A stretch of DNA of 64,000 nt from Anaerorhabdus furcosa (GCF_900167375.1 NZ_FUWY01000002.1:248001-312000), one strand, 5' to 3'. Shown: positions 23,812-33,313, counted from the stretch's first letter. A program made the numbers and translations. Notes: generated by a model not told the origin, from the letters alone.

Positions 23812-25644
23812 ATGGATTATCAAAAAATATTAAATATAGCTGTAATAGCGCATGTAGATGCTGGGAAATCAACTTTAGTTGATGCTTTCTTATCACAATC
23901 ACATGTCTTCCGTGAAAACGAAGAAGTTGTGGATTGTGTTATGGATAGCAACGACATTGAACGTGAACGTGGTATTACAATATATTCAAAAAACTGTTCA
24001 GTGAATTACAAAGATTACAAAATCAATATTGTGGATACTCCAGGGCATGCTGATTTTTCTAGTGAAGTTGAACGTATTATTAAAACAGTAGATACTGTTA
24101 TTTTGTTAGTGGATTCTGCTGAGGGGCCAATGCCTCAAACACGATTTGTATTACAAAAAAGTTTAGAAGCTGGATTAAAACCTATTTTATTAATTAATAA
24201 GGTTGATAAAAGAGATGCACGTCCAGTAGAAGTTATTGACTTAGTTTATGATTTGTTTATTGATCTTAATGCAACAGATGAGCAATTGGATTTCCCAATT
24301 CTCTATGGTATTGCAAGAGAAGGAATTGTACGCAAGGCATTAGATGATACAAATACGGATATAGCTCCACTATTTGAAACAATTTTAAGTCATACACAAC
24401 CATTCCCAAATAAAATTGATGAACCACTTCAAATGCAAGTTTCTGCATTAGCTTATGATGATTATATTGGACGTCTTGGAATTGGTCGTATTTATTCTGG
24501 TACGCTTAAAGAAGCTAGTCAAATTACAGTTTGTGATGAAGATGGCAAAGTAAAGAAATGCAAAGTGAATCAAATCTTTGTTTATAGAGGATTAAGTAGA
24601 GTTGCAGTAAGTGAAGCACAATGTGGTGAGATCGTAATGATTTCAGGGATATCTGATATTGGTATTGGAGAAACTTTGTGTAGCAATGATGCAGTTAATC
24701 CACTTCCTTCAATTAAGATTGAAGAACCAACATTATCAATGAATTTTATGGTTAATAGTTCTCCATTTGCGGGTAAGAGTGGTAAGTACATTACTTCTCG
24801 TAATATTAGAGAAAGACTTGAAAAAGAACTTGAAGTTAACGTTGGACTAAAAGTTGAAGATACAGGAAGTACAGATAGCTTTAAAGTAAGTGGTAGAGGT
24901 GAACTTCATCTTTCAATTCTTTTAGAAAATATGAGAAGAGAAGGTTATGAAGTAGCTGTAAGTAAACCTGAAGTTATTTTCCATAGAGAAAATGGACAAA
25001 TATTAGAACCAATCGAAGAAGTAGTATGTAGTGTTCCTACTGAATATTCTGGATCAGTTATCTCAAAACTAAATTTACGTAAAGGAATGATGGTTAATAT
25101 TGTTGACGAAGGAAGTTACTCTCGCGTTGAATACATGGTACCAACTCGTGGATTACTAGGGTATCGTTCTGAATTCATCAATGATACTCGTGGTGAAGGA
25201 ACAATGGTAAGACGTCTTGCTGGATATGAACCTCATAAAGGGGATATTCCTCAACGTACCAATGGTGCTTTGGTTTCTACTGAAGCTGGAAATGCAATGA
25301 CTTACGCATTATGGAACATCCAAGAGCGTGGTCAATTGTTTATTACTCCACAAACAGATGTTTATGAAGGTATGATTATTGGACGTGCTGCAAAGGATTT
25401 AGATATGGATGTAAATCCAATCAAGAATAAGAAGATGACTGCAGTAAGATCATCAGGAGCCGATGAAGCAATGAAACTTGTTCCAGCGAAGATTTTATCT
25501 CTTGAGGAAGCACTAGAATTTATTAACGATGACGAGCTTGTGGAATTAACACCAGATAGTATTCGTCTTCGTAAAAAATACTTAACACCAAATGAAAGAA
25601 AACAACAAATGCGTCTTAGCGCAAGAGTTCAAGATGAAAACTAG
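23812..25644 (+). CDS. typA: ribosome-associated GTPase TypA/BipA
   Basis: A 610-residue translational GTPase of the elongation-factor class that binds the ribosome and supports 50S assembly under stress. Switch and G motifs are canonical: AHVDAGKST (G1, about 13-21), RGITI (G2), DTPGHADF (G3) and [10 protein letters not shown] (G4). Domain II (about 200-290), the EF-G-like domains III and V, and the TypA-specific C-terminal domain follow in the normal order ([51 protein letters not shown]). The length is normal. Monocistronic between its promoter and a strong terminator. Confidence 0.97.
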   Translation: MDYQKILNIAVIAHVDAGKSTLVDAFLSQSHVFRENEEVVDCVMDSNDIERERGITIYSKNCSVNYKDYKINIVDTPGHADFSSEVERIIKTVDTVILLVDSAEGPMPQTRFVLQKSLEAGLKPILLINKVDKRDARPVEVIDLVYDLFIDLNATDEQLDFPILYGIAREGIVRKALDDTNTDIAPLFETILSHTQPFPNKIDEPLQMQVSALAYDDYIGRLGIGRIYSGTLKEASQITVCDEDGKVKKCKVNQIFVYRGLSRVAVSEAQCGEIVMISGISDIGIGETLCSNDAVNPLPSIKIEEPTLSMNFMVNSSPFAGKSGKYITSRNIRERLEKELEVNVGLKVEDTGSTDSFKVSGRGELHLSILLENMRREGYEVAVSKPEVIFHRENGQILEPIEEVVCSVPTEYSGSVISKLNLRKGMMVNIVDEGSYSRVEYMVPTRGLLGYRSEFINDTRGEGTMVRRLAGYEPHKGDIPQRTNGALVSTEAGNAMTYALWNIQERGQLFITPQTDVYEGMIIGRAAKDLDMDVNPIKNKKMTAVRSSGADEAMKLVPAKILSLEEALEFINDDELVELTPDSIRLRKKYLTPNERKQQMRLSARVQDEN

Positions 25645-25666
25645 AAGTGGAAACACTTCTTTTTTT
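25643..25666 (+). terminator. intrinsic terminator after typA
   Basis: AGAAGTG and CACTTCT around a GAAA tetraloop, followed by T6; overlaps the typA stop codon. Confidence 0.92.
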
Positions 25667-25678
25667 AAAGTAAAAATA

Positions 25679-25746
25679 GAACCGGTTCCAAAAAAAGTGT
25701 TGACAACAATAAAAAGAGCGATATACTAGAATTGTAGAACCGGTTC
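25679..25746 (+). promoter_or_regulatory. sucrose operon promoter with two LacI-type operators
   Basis: Perfect palindromes GAACCGGTTC at 25679-25688 and 25737-25746, 58 bases apart, flank TTGACA (25700-25705) and TATACT (25722-25727). The downstream copy covers the transcription start. The sites match the AACCGGTT core used by LacI-family sucrose repressors such as the one encoded at 29108-30100. The spacing would allow looping. Confidence 0.85.
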
Positions 25747-25762
25747 CATTAAGGAGGATAGT

Positions 25763-27604
25763 ATGGAAAAGAGTGAAAAATACTTATTAATTTCAAAAGA
25801 AATCGCAACACTTGTTGGTGGTGAAGAAAATATCCAAGGTGTTGCTCATTGTGCAACAAGATTACGTATAGTATTGAACGATAATAGTTTGGTTGATTTA
25901 AAGAAATTAGAAAATGTTGATTTAGTTAAAGGTGTTTTTGTAGCAGGAGATCAACTTCAAATCATATTTGGAGCTGGCCTTGTAAATGATATTTATGCAA
26001 TATTTTCAAAACTAGTGCATCGTGAAAATATGTCTTTGGAAAGTATCAAAGAACAAAGTGGATTGAAACAAAATCCTTTACAAAAAGCGATTAAATCACT
26101 GTCAGATGTTTTTGTTGAAATCATACCCGCGATTTTAGCAGCAGCGTTGTTGATGGGATTAACTGGCGTTTTGGGTAAATGGGATGTTGTTGCGAGTAAT
26201 CCAACATTATATAGTTTAAATCGCTTAGCAAACTTAGCATCAACAGGAATCTTTGCGATACTACCCATGGCGGTATGCTACTCTGCAACAAAAAAATATG
26301 GTGGAAGACCTGTTCTTGGTTTAGTTGTTGGGGCAATTATGTTAGATGGTAGTCTTGCAAATGCGTATAGTATTGGAACTGCTGGATTTAATCCTGAAGT
26401 CTTAAATTTATTTGGATTACAAATACAAATGGTGGGATTTCAAGGCGGTATTATCATTGCCCTTATGATGGGGTGGGTTGTTGCGAATCTAGATAAATAT
26501 TTTATCAAGAAAATACCAGATGTGGTGAAGTTGTTAGTTGCACCAATGCTTACTGTGTTTATCTCGACACTACTTCTTTTTACAATAGTAGGGCCTCTTG
26601 GAAGATTATTGGGTGATACAATTACGGGCTCATTGTTGTGGATGACAGAGAATTTAGGTTTTATTGGTTATGCACTATTTGGTGGTTTCCAACAAATCAT
26701 TGTTATTACGGGGTTACATCACATTTTAGGTGCTGTTGAATCACAATTAATCTCTTCAACTGGAACAAACTTTCTTAATCCGCTTATGTCAGTTGCTCTT
26801 ATTGGACAAGCGGGAGCAGTTCTTGGTTATTTAGCTCTTCATTGGGAAAATGTTAAAATGCGTGAATTATGTATTCCGAGTTTTATTAGTACATTATTTG
26901 GAATATCAGAACCAGCTATCTTTGGAGTTAACTTGAGATATCGCTATCCACTCATTGCAGGTTGTATCGGTGGTGCAATAGCAGGTGCTTATGTTTATTT
27001 CTCACAACTAACCTCTCTTGGGTTTGGTACAACAGCCGTTCCAGGTATTGCGATTGTAGATCCAAGTAACAATGGATATATAAATTATATAATTGCACAT
27101 GTTATCGGTTTAGTTGTAGCTATGGTGTTAACGATTGTATTTGGAAAACTTCAAAAGGCACCACACAAAGCATTTAATTTTGTTATTCCTGCTAAAGGTA
27201 AGGTTGAATCAATTGAAAAAGCTAATGATCCAACTTTTAGTTCAAAGTCATTGGGTGATGGTATTGTGGTAACACCTACTGATAATTTGATTGTTGCACC
27301 TTGTGATGCTGTTGTAGAGTTTACCTTTCCTACTAAACATGCCATAGGGCTAAGATTAGATAATGGTGTGGGAATATTAATTCATTGTGGTATTAATACA
27401 GTGGAATTAAATGGGGAGCATTTTGAAGTATTGGTGAGTGCAAATCAAAAAGTTAAAGCGAACACACCGCTTATAAAAATGGATATTGAGGCAATAAAAA
27501 AATTAGGTTATGATACGCAAATATTAGTTATCGTTACAGAAACACCAGAAACAGTATCAACCAAAGTAAACGCTAATCAAGAAAATTGGTTAACATTCCA
27601 ATAA
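25763..27604 (+). CDS. scrA: sucrose-type PTS permease, EIIBCA
   Basis: A 613-residue PTS transporter that imports and phosphorylates a sugar, most likely sucrose. EIIB occupies 1-85 with the phospho-Cys30 in VAHCATRLRI. EIIC spans about 105-450 with ten or so helices and the GLHHILG and FGISEPAIFGV motifs. EIIA spans about 480-613 with VAPCDAVVEF and the phospho-His in ILIHCGINTV (about 541). The sucrose assignment is supported by the next gene, a GH32 sucrose-6-P hydrolase. Strong AAGGAGG ribosome-binding site. First gene of a four-gene operon with GAACCGGTTC operators. Confidence 0.93.
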   Translation: MEKSEKYLLISKEIATLVGGEENIQGVAHCATRLRIVLNDNSLVDLKKLENVDLVKGVFVAGDQLQIIFGAGLVNDIYAIFSKLVHRENMSLESIKEQSGLKQNPLQKAIKSLSDVFVEIIPAILAAALLMGLTGVLGKWDVVASNPTLYSLNRLANLASTGIFAILPMAVCYSATKKYGGRPVLGLVVGAIMLDGSLANAYSIGTAGFNPEVLNLFGLQIQMVGFQGGIIIALMMGWVVANLDKYFIKKIPDVVKLLVAPMLTVFISTLLLFTIVGPLGRLLGDTITGSLLWMTENLGFIGYALFGGFQQIIVITGLHHILGAVESQLISSTGTNFLNPLMSVALIGQAGAVLGYLALHWENVKMRELCIPSFISTLFGISEPAIFGVNLRYRYPLIAGCIGGAIAGAYVYFSQLTSLGFGTTAVPGIAIVDPSNNGYINYIIAHVIGLVVAMVLTIVFGKLQKAPHKAFNFVIPAKGKVESIEKANDPTFSSKSLGDGIVVTPTDNLIVAPCDAVVEFTFPTKHAIGLRLDNGVGILIHCGINTVELNGEHFEVLVSANQKVKANTPLIKMDIEAIKKLGYDTQILVIVTETPETVSTKVNANQENWLTFQ

Positions 27605-27615
27605 GGAGAGGTAAA

Positions 27616-29052
27616 ATGACAAAGCAAGATTATTTAAATCAAATTGGAGTAAAAAAAGAATTACAAAAGAAAATAAAAAATGATCCTTATCGACTTGGAT
27701 TTCATTTGATGGGTCCAAGTGGATGGGTTAATGATCCAAATGGGCTTTGTCAATTTAAAGGTACACATCACATCTATTTTCAATACACTCCTTTTTCACC
27801 GCTTTGGGGAATGAAATGTTGGGGGCATTACTCAACAAAAGATTACCTTCATTTTAAAGAAGAGGAACCCTTCTTATATCCTGATTGTTCATATGATCGA
27901 GATGGAGTATACAGTGGTAGTGCATTTGTTGAAGAAAATCAAATTCATTATTTCTATACTGGGAATGTAAAACTTTTGGATAAAGAATATGATTACATAT
28001 TGGAAGGAAGAGAACAGAATACATTGCACATCACTTCGAATGATGGGTATACCTATGATCAAAAAAGTTTAGTCCTTGATCATGATGATTATCCAAGCGA
28101 TATGTCAAAACATGTACGTGATCCTAAAGTATTTAAAGAAGGTGATGATTATTACATGGTACTTGGTGCTCGTGATGTCAATGATTGTGGTCTTGTCTTG
28201 TTGTATCATTCAAAAGATTTAGAGAAATGGACATTTCACATGCGAATTCAAACAAAGAATAAATTTGGTTATATGTGGGAATGCCCAGATTTAATTGAAC
28301 TTGATGGACAAAAGTTTTTAATCATTTGTCCTCAAGGTGTTCAACAAGAAAAATACCAGTATCAAAATGTGTATCAACTGGGTTACTTTCCAATTGATTT
28401 AGATTTGCATAATAAATCATATCGTTTGAAAGATTTTGTAGAGTTTGATGGTGGGTTTGATATCTATGCATCACAAACATATGTTGATGATTTAAATAGA
28501 AGAATACTGATTGCGTGGATGGGAATACCTGATGCTTCTTATCATAATCAACAAACAATCGATTGTGGTTGGCAACATGCCTTAACAATGCCACGTGAAC
28601 TAACACAGCACAAAGGTAAGATCTTCCAAAAACCAATTGACGAACTTAAGAATTTAAGAAAAAGTGAATATAAAGAACTGAGTGTAAAACAGAAGGAGTT
28701 TGTTGCTGAGCATGATTTAATTGAGTTGATTCTTGCGAATATAAATAATGATTGTTTCTCTTGCATAGTGAAAGAGGATATAAAAATAAATTATGAACAA
28801 GGTGTCTTAAGTTTTAATATAGAACCTATTGGTAATGGAAGAACACATAGACAAATGAAGATTGCTTCCTTAGATAAGTTACATATCTTTGTAGATCACT
28901 CATGTATAGAAATCTTTGTGAATGATGGTGAAAAAACAATTACCAGCCGTTTTTATTCATTAAAACCAAATAAGATTGAAATACAGGGTGAATGCGATTT
29001 AGAATTATATCAGTTGGATTCAATGATCATCGATTATTTAAGTGTTGAGTAA
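27616..29052 (+). CDS. scrB: sucrose-6-phosphate hydrolase (GH32)
   Basis: A 478-residue GH32 enzyme splitting sucrose-6-phosphate into glucose-6-phosphate and fructose. The catalytic nucleophile motif is WVNDPNG (Asp40). RDPK follows near residue 168 and the acid/base motif WECPDLI near 220. A five-bladed propeller is followed by a C-terminal beta-sandwich (about 370-478), as usual for the family. ATG 27616 is preferred over an upstream in-frame ATG because AAGGAGAGG lies just before it. It follows the PTS gene after 11 bases. Confidence 0.95.
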   Translation: MTKQDYLNQIGVKKELQKKIKNDPYRLGFHLMGPSGWVNDPNGLCQFKGTHHIYFQYTPFSPLWGMKCWGHYSTKDYLHFKEEEPFLYPDCSYDRDGVYSGSAFVEENQIHYFYTGNVKLLDKEYDYILEGREQNTLHITSNDGYTYDQKSLVLDHDDYPSDMSKHVRDPKVFKEGDDYYMVLGARDVNDCGLVLLYHSKDLEKWTFHMRIQTKNKFGYMWECPDLIELDGQKFLIICPQGVQQEKYQYQNVYQLGYFPIDLDLHNKSYRLKDFVEFDGGFDIYASQTYVDDLNRRILIAWMGIPDASYHNQQTIDCGWQHALTMPRELTQHKGKIFQKPIDELKNLRKSEYKELSVKQKEFVAEHDLIELILANINNDCFSCIVKEDIKINYEQGVLSFNIEPIGNGRTHRQMKIASLDKLHIFVDHSCIEIFVNDGEKTITSRFYSLKPNKIEIQGECDLELYQLDSMIIDYLSVE

Positions 29053-29060
29053 ATAATTGA

Positions 29061-29088
29061 TTGTTATAGCTAAAACATTAGTTATAAT
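29061..29088 (+). promoter_or_regulatory. possible internal promoter for the sucrose regulator
   Basis: TTGTTA (29061-29066), 16 bases, TATAAT (29083-29088) in the gap before the LacI-type gene; would give regulator expression independent of the operon promoter. Confidence 0.5.
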
Positions 29089-29107
29089 AGTAGTGCAGGA
29101 GATGTTT

Positions 29108-30100
29108 ATGAAAAAAAATCTAACAATCCAAGATATTGCAGAAGCAGCAGGGGTAGCTAAGAGTACGGTATCCCGCTATTTAAATAATGGTGCAGTGAAA
29201 GAATCAACTAAAAAGCGAATCAAAGAAATAATTGAAGAAGTCAACTATGAGCCAAATGCATTTGCAAGACTTAAGGCAAAGAAAAGTAACATTATAGGTG
29301 TTGTTGCACCTTGCCTTGATTCAACAGTAACTTCTATGGTTTTAATGAGCTTAGATGAAACATTAAAGAAAGCAGGTTATACATCTTTAATTTTGAATAC
29401 AAACCATGATATAGAAGAAGAATTAAAAGATATAGAGCGTTTGGGCAACATGAATGTTGATGGAATTATTGTCAATGCAACAAAGATATGCAATCGTCAT
29501 TTTGAAATCGCAAATCAATTAGATATTCCTGTTGTTTTCCTTGCACAACATTTTGAGAATCAAATCTCGATTATCAATGAAGACTATCTAGCGGGCTATA
29601 AAGCTGGAGAAGTAGCTGGTAATTTAAATAATAAGGATGTATTGTGCGTGAGTGTAGATCCAGATGATGTTGCAATTGGTGTTGAACGATTGAATGGTAT
29701 ACTTGCGGGATGTAAGGATTTTGGTGTCGATCATGTTGAAGTAGTGCGCAGTGACTTTGGTAATATTAAATCATATCGAGTTATCGATGAAGTACTTAGT
29801 AAGAAAAAACCGGATCTAATTTTGTGCTCAACTACAAGACAACTACTAGCTGCATACAAATGTATAAGAGATCATGGATATAAGATACCAGATGATATCT
29901 CGGTTATTGCTTTTGGTGGCTATGATGTCGTCGATTTATTAGAACCATTACCGACGACAATTCAATTTAATCCAAAAGAATTGGGACAAGTAGCAGCGAC
30001 AACGATACTCGATGTCATTGACGATAAGGAAGTAGTACAACTACAATGTATCCCCTTTGTGTTTCTAGAAGGGGCAAGTGTTAAAAGGAGAGAATCATGA
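29108..30100 (+). CDS. scrR: LacI-family sucrose operon repressor
   Basis: A 330-residue LacI/GalR regulator. The N-terminal helix-turn-helix and hinge (LTIQDIAEAAGVAKSTVSRY, LNNGAVKESTKKRIKEII) precede a periplasmic-binding-protein-like effector domain (about 60-330). ATG 29108 follows AGGAG with normal spacing; ATG 29102 overlaps that site. It lies inside the sucrose operon, overlaps the fructokinase start, and the operon promoter has two GAACCGGTTC palindromes, the expected recognition sequence for such a repressor. The inducer is likely a sucrose-derived sugar or sugar phosphate (family knowledge). Confidence 0.93.
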   Translation: MKKNLTIQDIAEAAGVAKSTVSRYLNNGAVKESTKKRIKEIIEEVNYEPNAFARLKAKKSNIIGVVAPCLDSTVTSMVLMSLDETLKKAGYTSLILNTNHDIEEELKDIERLGNMNVDGIIVNATKICNRHFEIANQLDIPVVFLAQHFENQISIINEDYLAGYKAGEVAGNLNNKDVLCVSVDPDDVAIGVERLNGILAGCKDFGVDHVEVVRSDFGNIKSYRVIDEVLSKKKPDLILCSTTRQLLAAYKCIRDHGYKIPDDISVIAFGGYDVVDLLEPLPTTIQFNPKELGQVAATTILDVIDDKEVVQLQCIPFVFLEGASVKRRES

Positions 30101-31077
30101 AAAAGTTGTGTGCAATTGGAGAAGCATTAATTGATTTTATTCCAAATGAAAAAGGAAAACGGTTAAAGAATGTTGGAAGTTTTCGACAAGTAGTTGGAGG
30201 TGCTCCTACCAATGTAGCTGCAAGTGTAGCTCGACTAGGTGGAGAGAGCATTGTCTTAACAAAACTAGGTGAGGATGCCTTTGGCGATAATATTGTAGAT
30301 ACATTGAATGAATGTGGTATTGATACTTGTTATATCAAACGCAGTAAAGATTTAGATACATCACTTGCTTTTGTTTCATTAAGTGATGATGGAAATCGTG
30401 ATTTTAAATTTTATCGTAAAACTGCTGCAGATTTAGATTATTCTAAAGATGATTTACCATTTGAGGCTATCGATGATTGTGGGATTATTCATTTTTGTAG
30501 TGTATCACTTGTAGAATCTAAAATGAAAGATGCTCACATTGCTCTTTTAGAATATGCTTTAAAACATCAACTTGTGATATCTTTTGATCCAAATTTAAGA
30601 TTATCATTATGGGAAGACCATGAAGCATTGAAAAAAACAGTACATGATTTTATACCATATGCAGATATTCTTAAGTTATCAGATGAAGAAGTAGAATTTA
30701 TTACAGGAAATACAGATATTACAAAAGAACTTGGCAAATTGTTTCAACACAGATGCAAGCTTATTATTTATACACAAGGTAAAGAAGGCGCTACACTTTA
30801 TTTTAGAGATGGAAGAAGCGTTTATTGCCCAGGATATTCAGTTGATGTAGTTGATACAACAGGAGCTGGTGATAGTTTTATTGGTGCGTTCTTATATAAG
30901 TTGTTAGAAGATGAAAAAGATTTGGATAAGATTGCTATTGAGGATTATCAGTCCTATCTAGATTTTGCGAATTGTTATGCGGCACATACAACAACTAAAG
31001 AAGGGGCACTGAACGCTCTTGCAAATCAAAAAGAAATGAATTCTTTTATAAATACAATAAAAAAAGGGAGTAGATAA
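30097..31077 (+). CDS. scrK: fructokinase, PfkB/ribokinase family
   Basis: A 326-residue PfkB-family kinase converting fructose released by ScrB into fructose-6-phosphate. N-terminal signature GGAPTNVAASVARLGG and C-terminal catalytic motif DTTGAGDSFIGAFLY (base Asp in GAGD) are canonical. The start overlaps the regulator stop codon (ATGA) after AAAAGGAGAG, so expression is coupled. Last gene of the sucrose operon. A GGGAGTAGA/TCTACTCCC hairpin lies at the stop codon. Confidence 0.95.
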   Translation: MKKLCAIGEALIDFIPNEKGKRLKNVGSFRQVVGGAPTNVAASVARLGGESIVLTKLGEDAFGDNIVDTLNECGIDTCYIKRSKDLDTSLAFVSLSDDGNRDFKFYRKTAADLDYSKDDLPFEAIDDCGIIHFCSVSLVESKMKDAHIALLEYALKHQLVISFDPNLRLSLWEDHEALKKTVHDFIPYADILKLSDEEVEFITGNTDITKELGKLFQHRCKLIIYTQGKEGATLYFRDGRSVYCPGYSVDVVDTTGAGDSFIGAFLYKLLEDEKDLDKIAIEDYQSYLDFANCYAAHTTTKEGALNALANQKEMNSFINTIKKGSR

Positions 31078-31089
31078 TTTTCTACTCCC
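31066..31089. terminator. hairpin at the end of the sucrose operon
   Basis: Nine-base perfect arms GGGAGTAGA (31066-31074) and TCTACTCCC (31081-31089). The plus-strand side lacks a good T-run; an A-run on the left would provide one for minus-strand transcripts. Confidence 0.55.
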
Positions 31090-31162
31090 ACTTCTTCATT
31101 ATACATCAAAAAAAATTATAAAAATAGACCTTACTTTTTCTCCTATTTAGGTATAATGAAGG

Positions 31163-31518
31163 TACAAGAAGATATCTTGTGTGATAGAATCGAATTTGAT
31201 TCTAAGAGGAGACTCTGAGGAGGTTAAAGTAAATGGAACCTGGACAGTATGTGGGTATTTTTCAATAAGTAGAAAAATTAAATAATTAAAGAATGAATTT
31301 ATTGAAAACGATTTACAATTCAAAGTTATTTTGTAGTATGAAGATTAAGAAGTAGAAAAGAACTTTGATTGACCTTACCTAGAATATAGGAAACTAAAAA
31401 GCTATTTTGAAAGTCATCTAGCTTTAGATATAAGAAATTCTAAAATGACGTAAAGAGACAAAGATAAATAGATTAAAATAATTGAAGGAATCTAAGATTT
31501 AGTTGGATTCCTTCTTTT
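31163..31518 (+). ncRNA. candidate structured RNA, about 355 nt, with own promoter and terminator
   Basis: TATAAT at 31152-31157 precedes a chain of hairpins: ACAAGA/TCTTGT (31164-31180), TAGAATC/GATTCTA (31185-31204), AGAG-GAGA-CTCT with a GNRA-like tetraloop (31205-31216) and AGGTT/AACCT (31221-31241). A terminator follows 240 bases later: GAAGGAATC (31484-31492), GATTCCTTC (31506-31514), then TTTT. The hydrogenase gene has a separate promoter beyond this terminator. I find no RNase P, tmRNA, 6S, SRP or T-box signature. An 11-codon ORF with a strong ribosome-binding site lies in the fourth hairpin. It may be a regulatory RNA, a leader or a small-protein mRNA. Confidence 0.5.
31233..31268 (+). 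CDS. 11-codon ORF inside the structured RNA
   Basis: GAGGAGG (31217-31223), nine bases, ATG, then MEPGQYVGIFQ and TAA. The ribosome-binding site is one of the best in the window, but the arm AGGTT/AACCT would partly hide it, so translation could be conditional. No family recognised. Being so short, it could be a leader peptide or a chance ORF. Confidence 0.35.
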   Translation: MEPGQYVGIFQ

Positions 31519-31525
31519 CATTTCG

Positions 31526-31554
31526 TTGTGTTTAGTGTCTATTTATGGTATTTT
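31526..31554 (+). promoter_or_regulatory. promoter of the hydrogenase cluster
   Basis: TTGTGT (31526-31531), 17 bases, TATTTT (31549-31554), located after the terminator of the upstream RNA and 34 bases before the first hydrogenase gene. Confidence 0.5.
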
Positions 31555-31587
31555 ATTATTGTGAAAACATTATCATTGGAGGATAGC

Positions 31588-33048
31588 ATGTCATTATTTA
31601 AACATGAAGCAAGACAGTTCAAGTTTGATATTCTAAGAGAAATTGCTGAAGAAGCATTTCAAGATAACTTAACTGAGGAAAAAATACAAGCATTTACAAG
31701 AAAATTAATACCGACAACAAGAGCGGATTTTCGTTGTTGCGTATATAAGGAAAGAGAAATTTTAAGACAAAGAGCACGTTTGGCAATGGGGAAAATGGCA
31801 AATGATGCTGCAGATTATAATCCAAGACAAATCGTTCAAGTAATCGAAGCAGCTTGTGATGGATGTACGATTAAAAAGATTAATATTACAGATAACTGTC
31901 GCAAATGTATGGCTAAAAGTTGCATGGGTTCATGTAATTTTGGTGCTATCTCAATGGGGCAAGATCGCGCTCAAATTGATTATGATAAATGTAAGGAATG
32001 TGGAGCATGTGCAAGAAACTGTCCTTACAATGCAATTGTTGTAACAGAGAGACCATGTTCACAACATTGTCCTGTTGATGCAATTCGTTGGGATGAAAAT
32101 GGAATCGCATTAATTGATGAAAAGAAATGTATTAACTGTGGAGGATGCCAAGCAGCTTGTCCATTTGGTGCAATTGAAGATATTTCATGGATAGTTCCAG
32201 TTATTCAATTACTTCGTTTAAAAACACCAATGTATGCAATCATAGCACCGGCAATTCAAGGGCAATTTGATAATGCAGCACTTCCACAAATTAAGAAAAG
32301 TATTAAAATGCTTGGTTTTGATGATGTATATGAAGCCGCAATTGGAGCAGATGCAGTTGCATTCTATGAAAATCAAGAACTACAAGAACACATTGAAAAT
32401 AAAATACCATTAACAACATCATGTTGTCCTGCCTTTGTAAATATGGCTAAAATTCATTTCCCAGAACAATATGAGAAAAATGTATCAACAACAATTTCGC
32501 CAATGATGGCAATTGCTAGAAAACTAAAGAAAGAACATCCAAATCATGGAATTGTTTTTATTGGACCATGTTTAGCGAAGAAACAAGAGGCGATGGAAGA
32601 ATTTACAGCAGTTGACTATGTACTAACATTTGAAGAATTAGCAGCAATGCTTGTAGCTGAACATATCTATTGTGAAGAGGTAGAGCCTGATACAAGTGAT
32701 TATCCTACAGTATTTGGAAGAGGATTTGCACAAGGTGGTGGAGTTTCTAAAGCAGTTATTCAAGCGGCAAAAGAGGCAAATCAAGGTGAATTTAAAGCAA
32801 TCTATGCAGATGGATGCTTTGAATGTAAGAAACAATTACTAATGATGAAAGTTGGTAAATTTGATGCAGATATCTTAGAGGGTATGTGTTGTACAGGTGG
32901 TTGTATTGCAGGACCTGGAACGGTTGAGACAGCCATGGTTGCAAAGGGCAGAATGAACAAAGAAAATTTAACTCATGATCGAAAGAATATACAAGAATCA
33001 TTAGCAATATTTGACTTTAACGGTGTTGATATGCACCGTGGTAAATAG
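31588..33048 (+). CDS. monomeric [FeFe] hydrogenase with several [4Fe-4S] clusters
   Basis: A 486-residue protein. Residues about 85-220 hold cysteine-rich ferredoxin-like regions (CDGCTIKK, CRKCMAKSCMGSC, CKECGACARNCP, CSQHCP, CINCGGCQAACP) for electron transfer. The H-cluster domain has TTSCCPAFV (about 275), FIGPCLAKKQE (about 322) and LEGMCCTGGCIAGPG (about 430), the three cysteine motifs that hold the active-site iron centre. The TSCCPAF and GPC variants resemble the less-studied group B enzymes rather than classic HydA1 (inference). ATG 31588 follows GGAGG; an upstream in-frame ATG lacks such a site. It starts a four-gene cluster with a sensory-type homologue. Maturases HydEFG are not in this window. 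Confidence 0.88.
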   Translation: MSLFKHEARQFKFDILREIAEEAFQDNLTEEKIQAFTRKLIPTTRADFRCCVYKEREILRQRARLAMGKMANDAADYNPRQIVQVIEAACDGCTIKKINITDNCRKCMAKSCMGSCNFGAISMGQDRAQIDYDKCKECGACARNCPYNAIVVTERPCSQHCPVDAIRWDENGIALIDEKKCINCGGCQAACPFGAIEDISWIVPVIQLLRLKTPMYAIIAPAIQGQFDNAALPQIKKSIKMLGFDDVYEAAIGADAVAFYENQELQEHIENKIPLTTSCCPAFVNMAKIHFPEQYEKNVSTTISPMMAIARKLKKEHPNHGIVFIGPCLAKKQEAMEEFTAVDYVLTFEELAAMLVAEHIYCEEVEPDTSDYPTVFGRGFAQGGGVSKAVIQAAKEANQGEFKAIYADGCFECKKQLLMMKVGKFDADILEGMCCTGGCIAGPGTVETAMVAKGRMNKENLTHDRKNIQESLAIFDFNGVDMHRGK

Positions 33049-33058
33049 GAGGAAATGT

Positions 33059-33313
33059 ATGATTACGATTGAAATTTGTATAGGTAGTGCTTGCTATGTA
33101 AAAGGTAGCAACCAAGCTGTAACCATCCTTCAAACTCTTTTAAAAGATAAACAATGGGAAGATAAAGTAGAAATTAAAGGATCTTTCTGTATGCAATCTT
33201 GTCAAGGTGGTCATGGTTTAGGTATTAAGATTAATGGACGTCAAATGTTAGGTGTTGGATTACACAATATCCAAGAAGTTGTTGAAGAAGAAGTTTTAGC
33301 GTTATTATCATGA
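33059..33313 (+). CDS. thioredoxin-like [2Fe-2S] ferredoxin
   Basis: An 84-residue protein matching the NuoE/HndA-type [2Fe-2S] thioredoxin-like domain: CIGSAC (C-x4-C, Cys7 and Cys12) and CMQSC (C-x3-C) spaced by about 35 residues, the usual four ligands. It probably transfers electrons between a hydrogenase and a partner. ATG 33059 follows AGGAGG at 33047-33052. The next gene overlaps its stop codon. A stand-alone domain of this kind between two hydrogenase genes fits an electron-relay role (inference). Confidence 0.9.
   Translation: MITIEICIGSACYVKGSNQAVTILQTLLKDKQWEDKVEIKGSFCMQSCQGGHGLGIKINGRQMLGVGLHNIQEVVEEEVLALLS

Noticed and set aside
31163-31518. RNase P, tmRNA or T-box identity for the structured RNA
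   Set aside because: None of the conserved sequence blocks of those RNAs (for example GAGGAAAGTCC, a GACGGG tmRNA start, or AGGGTGGNACCGCG) are present.
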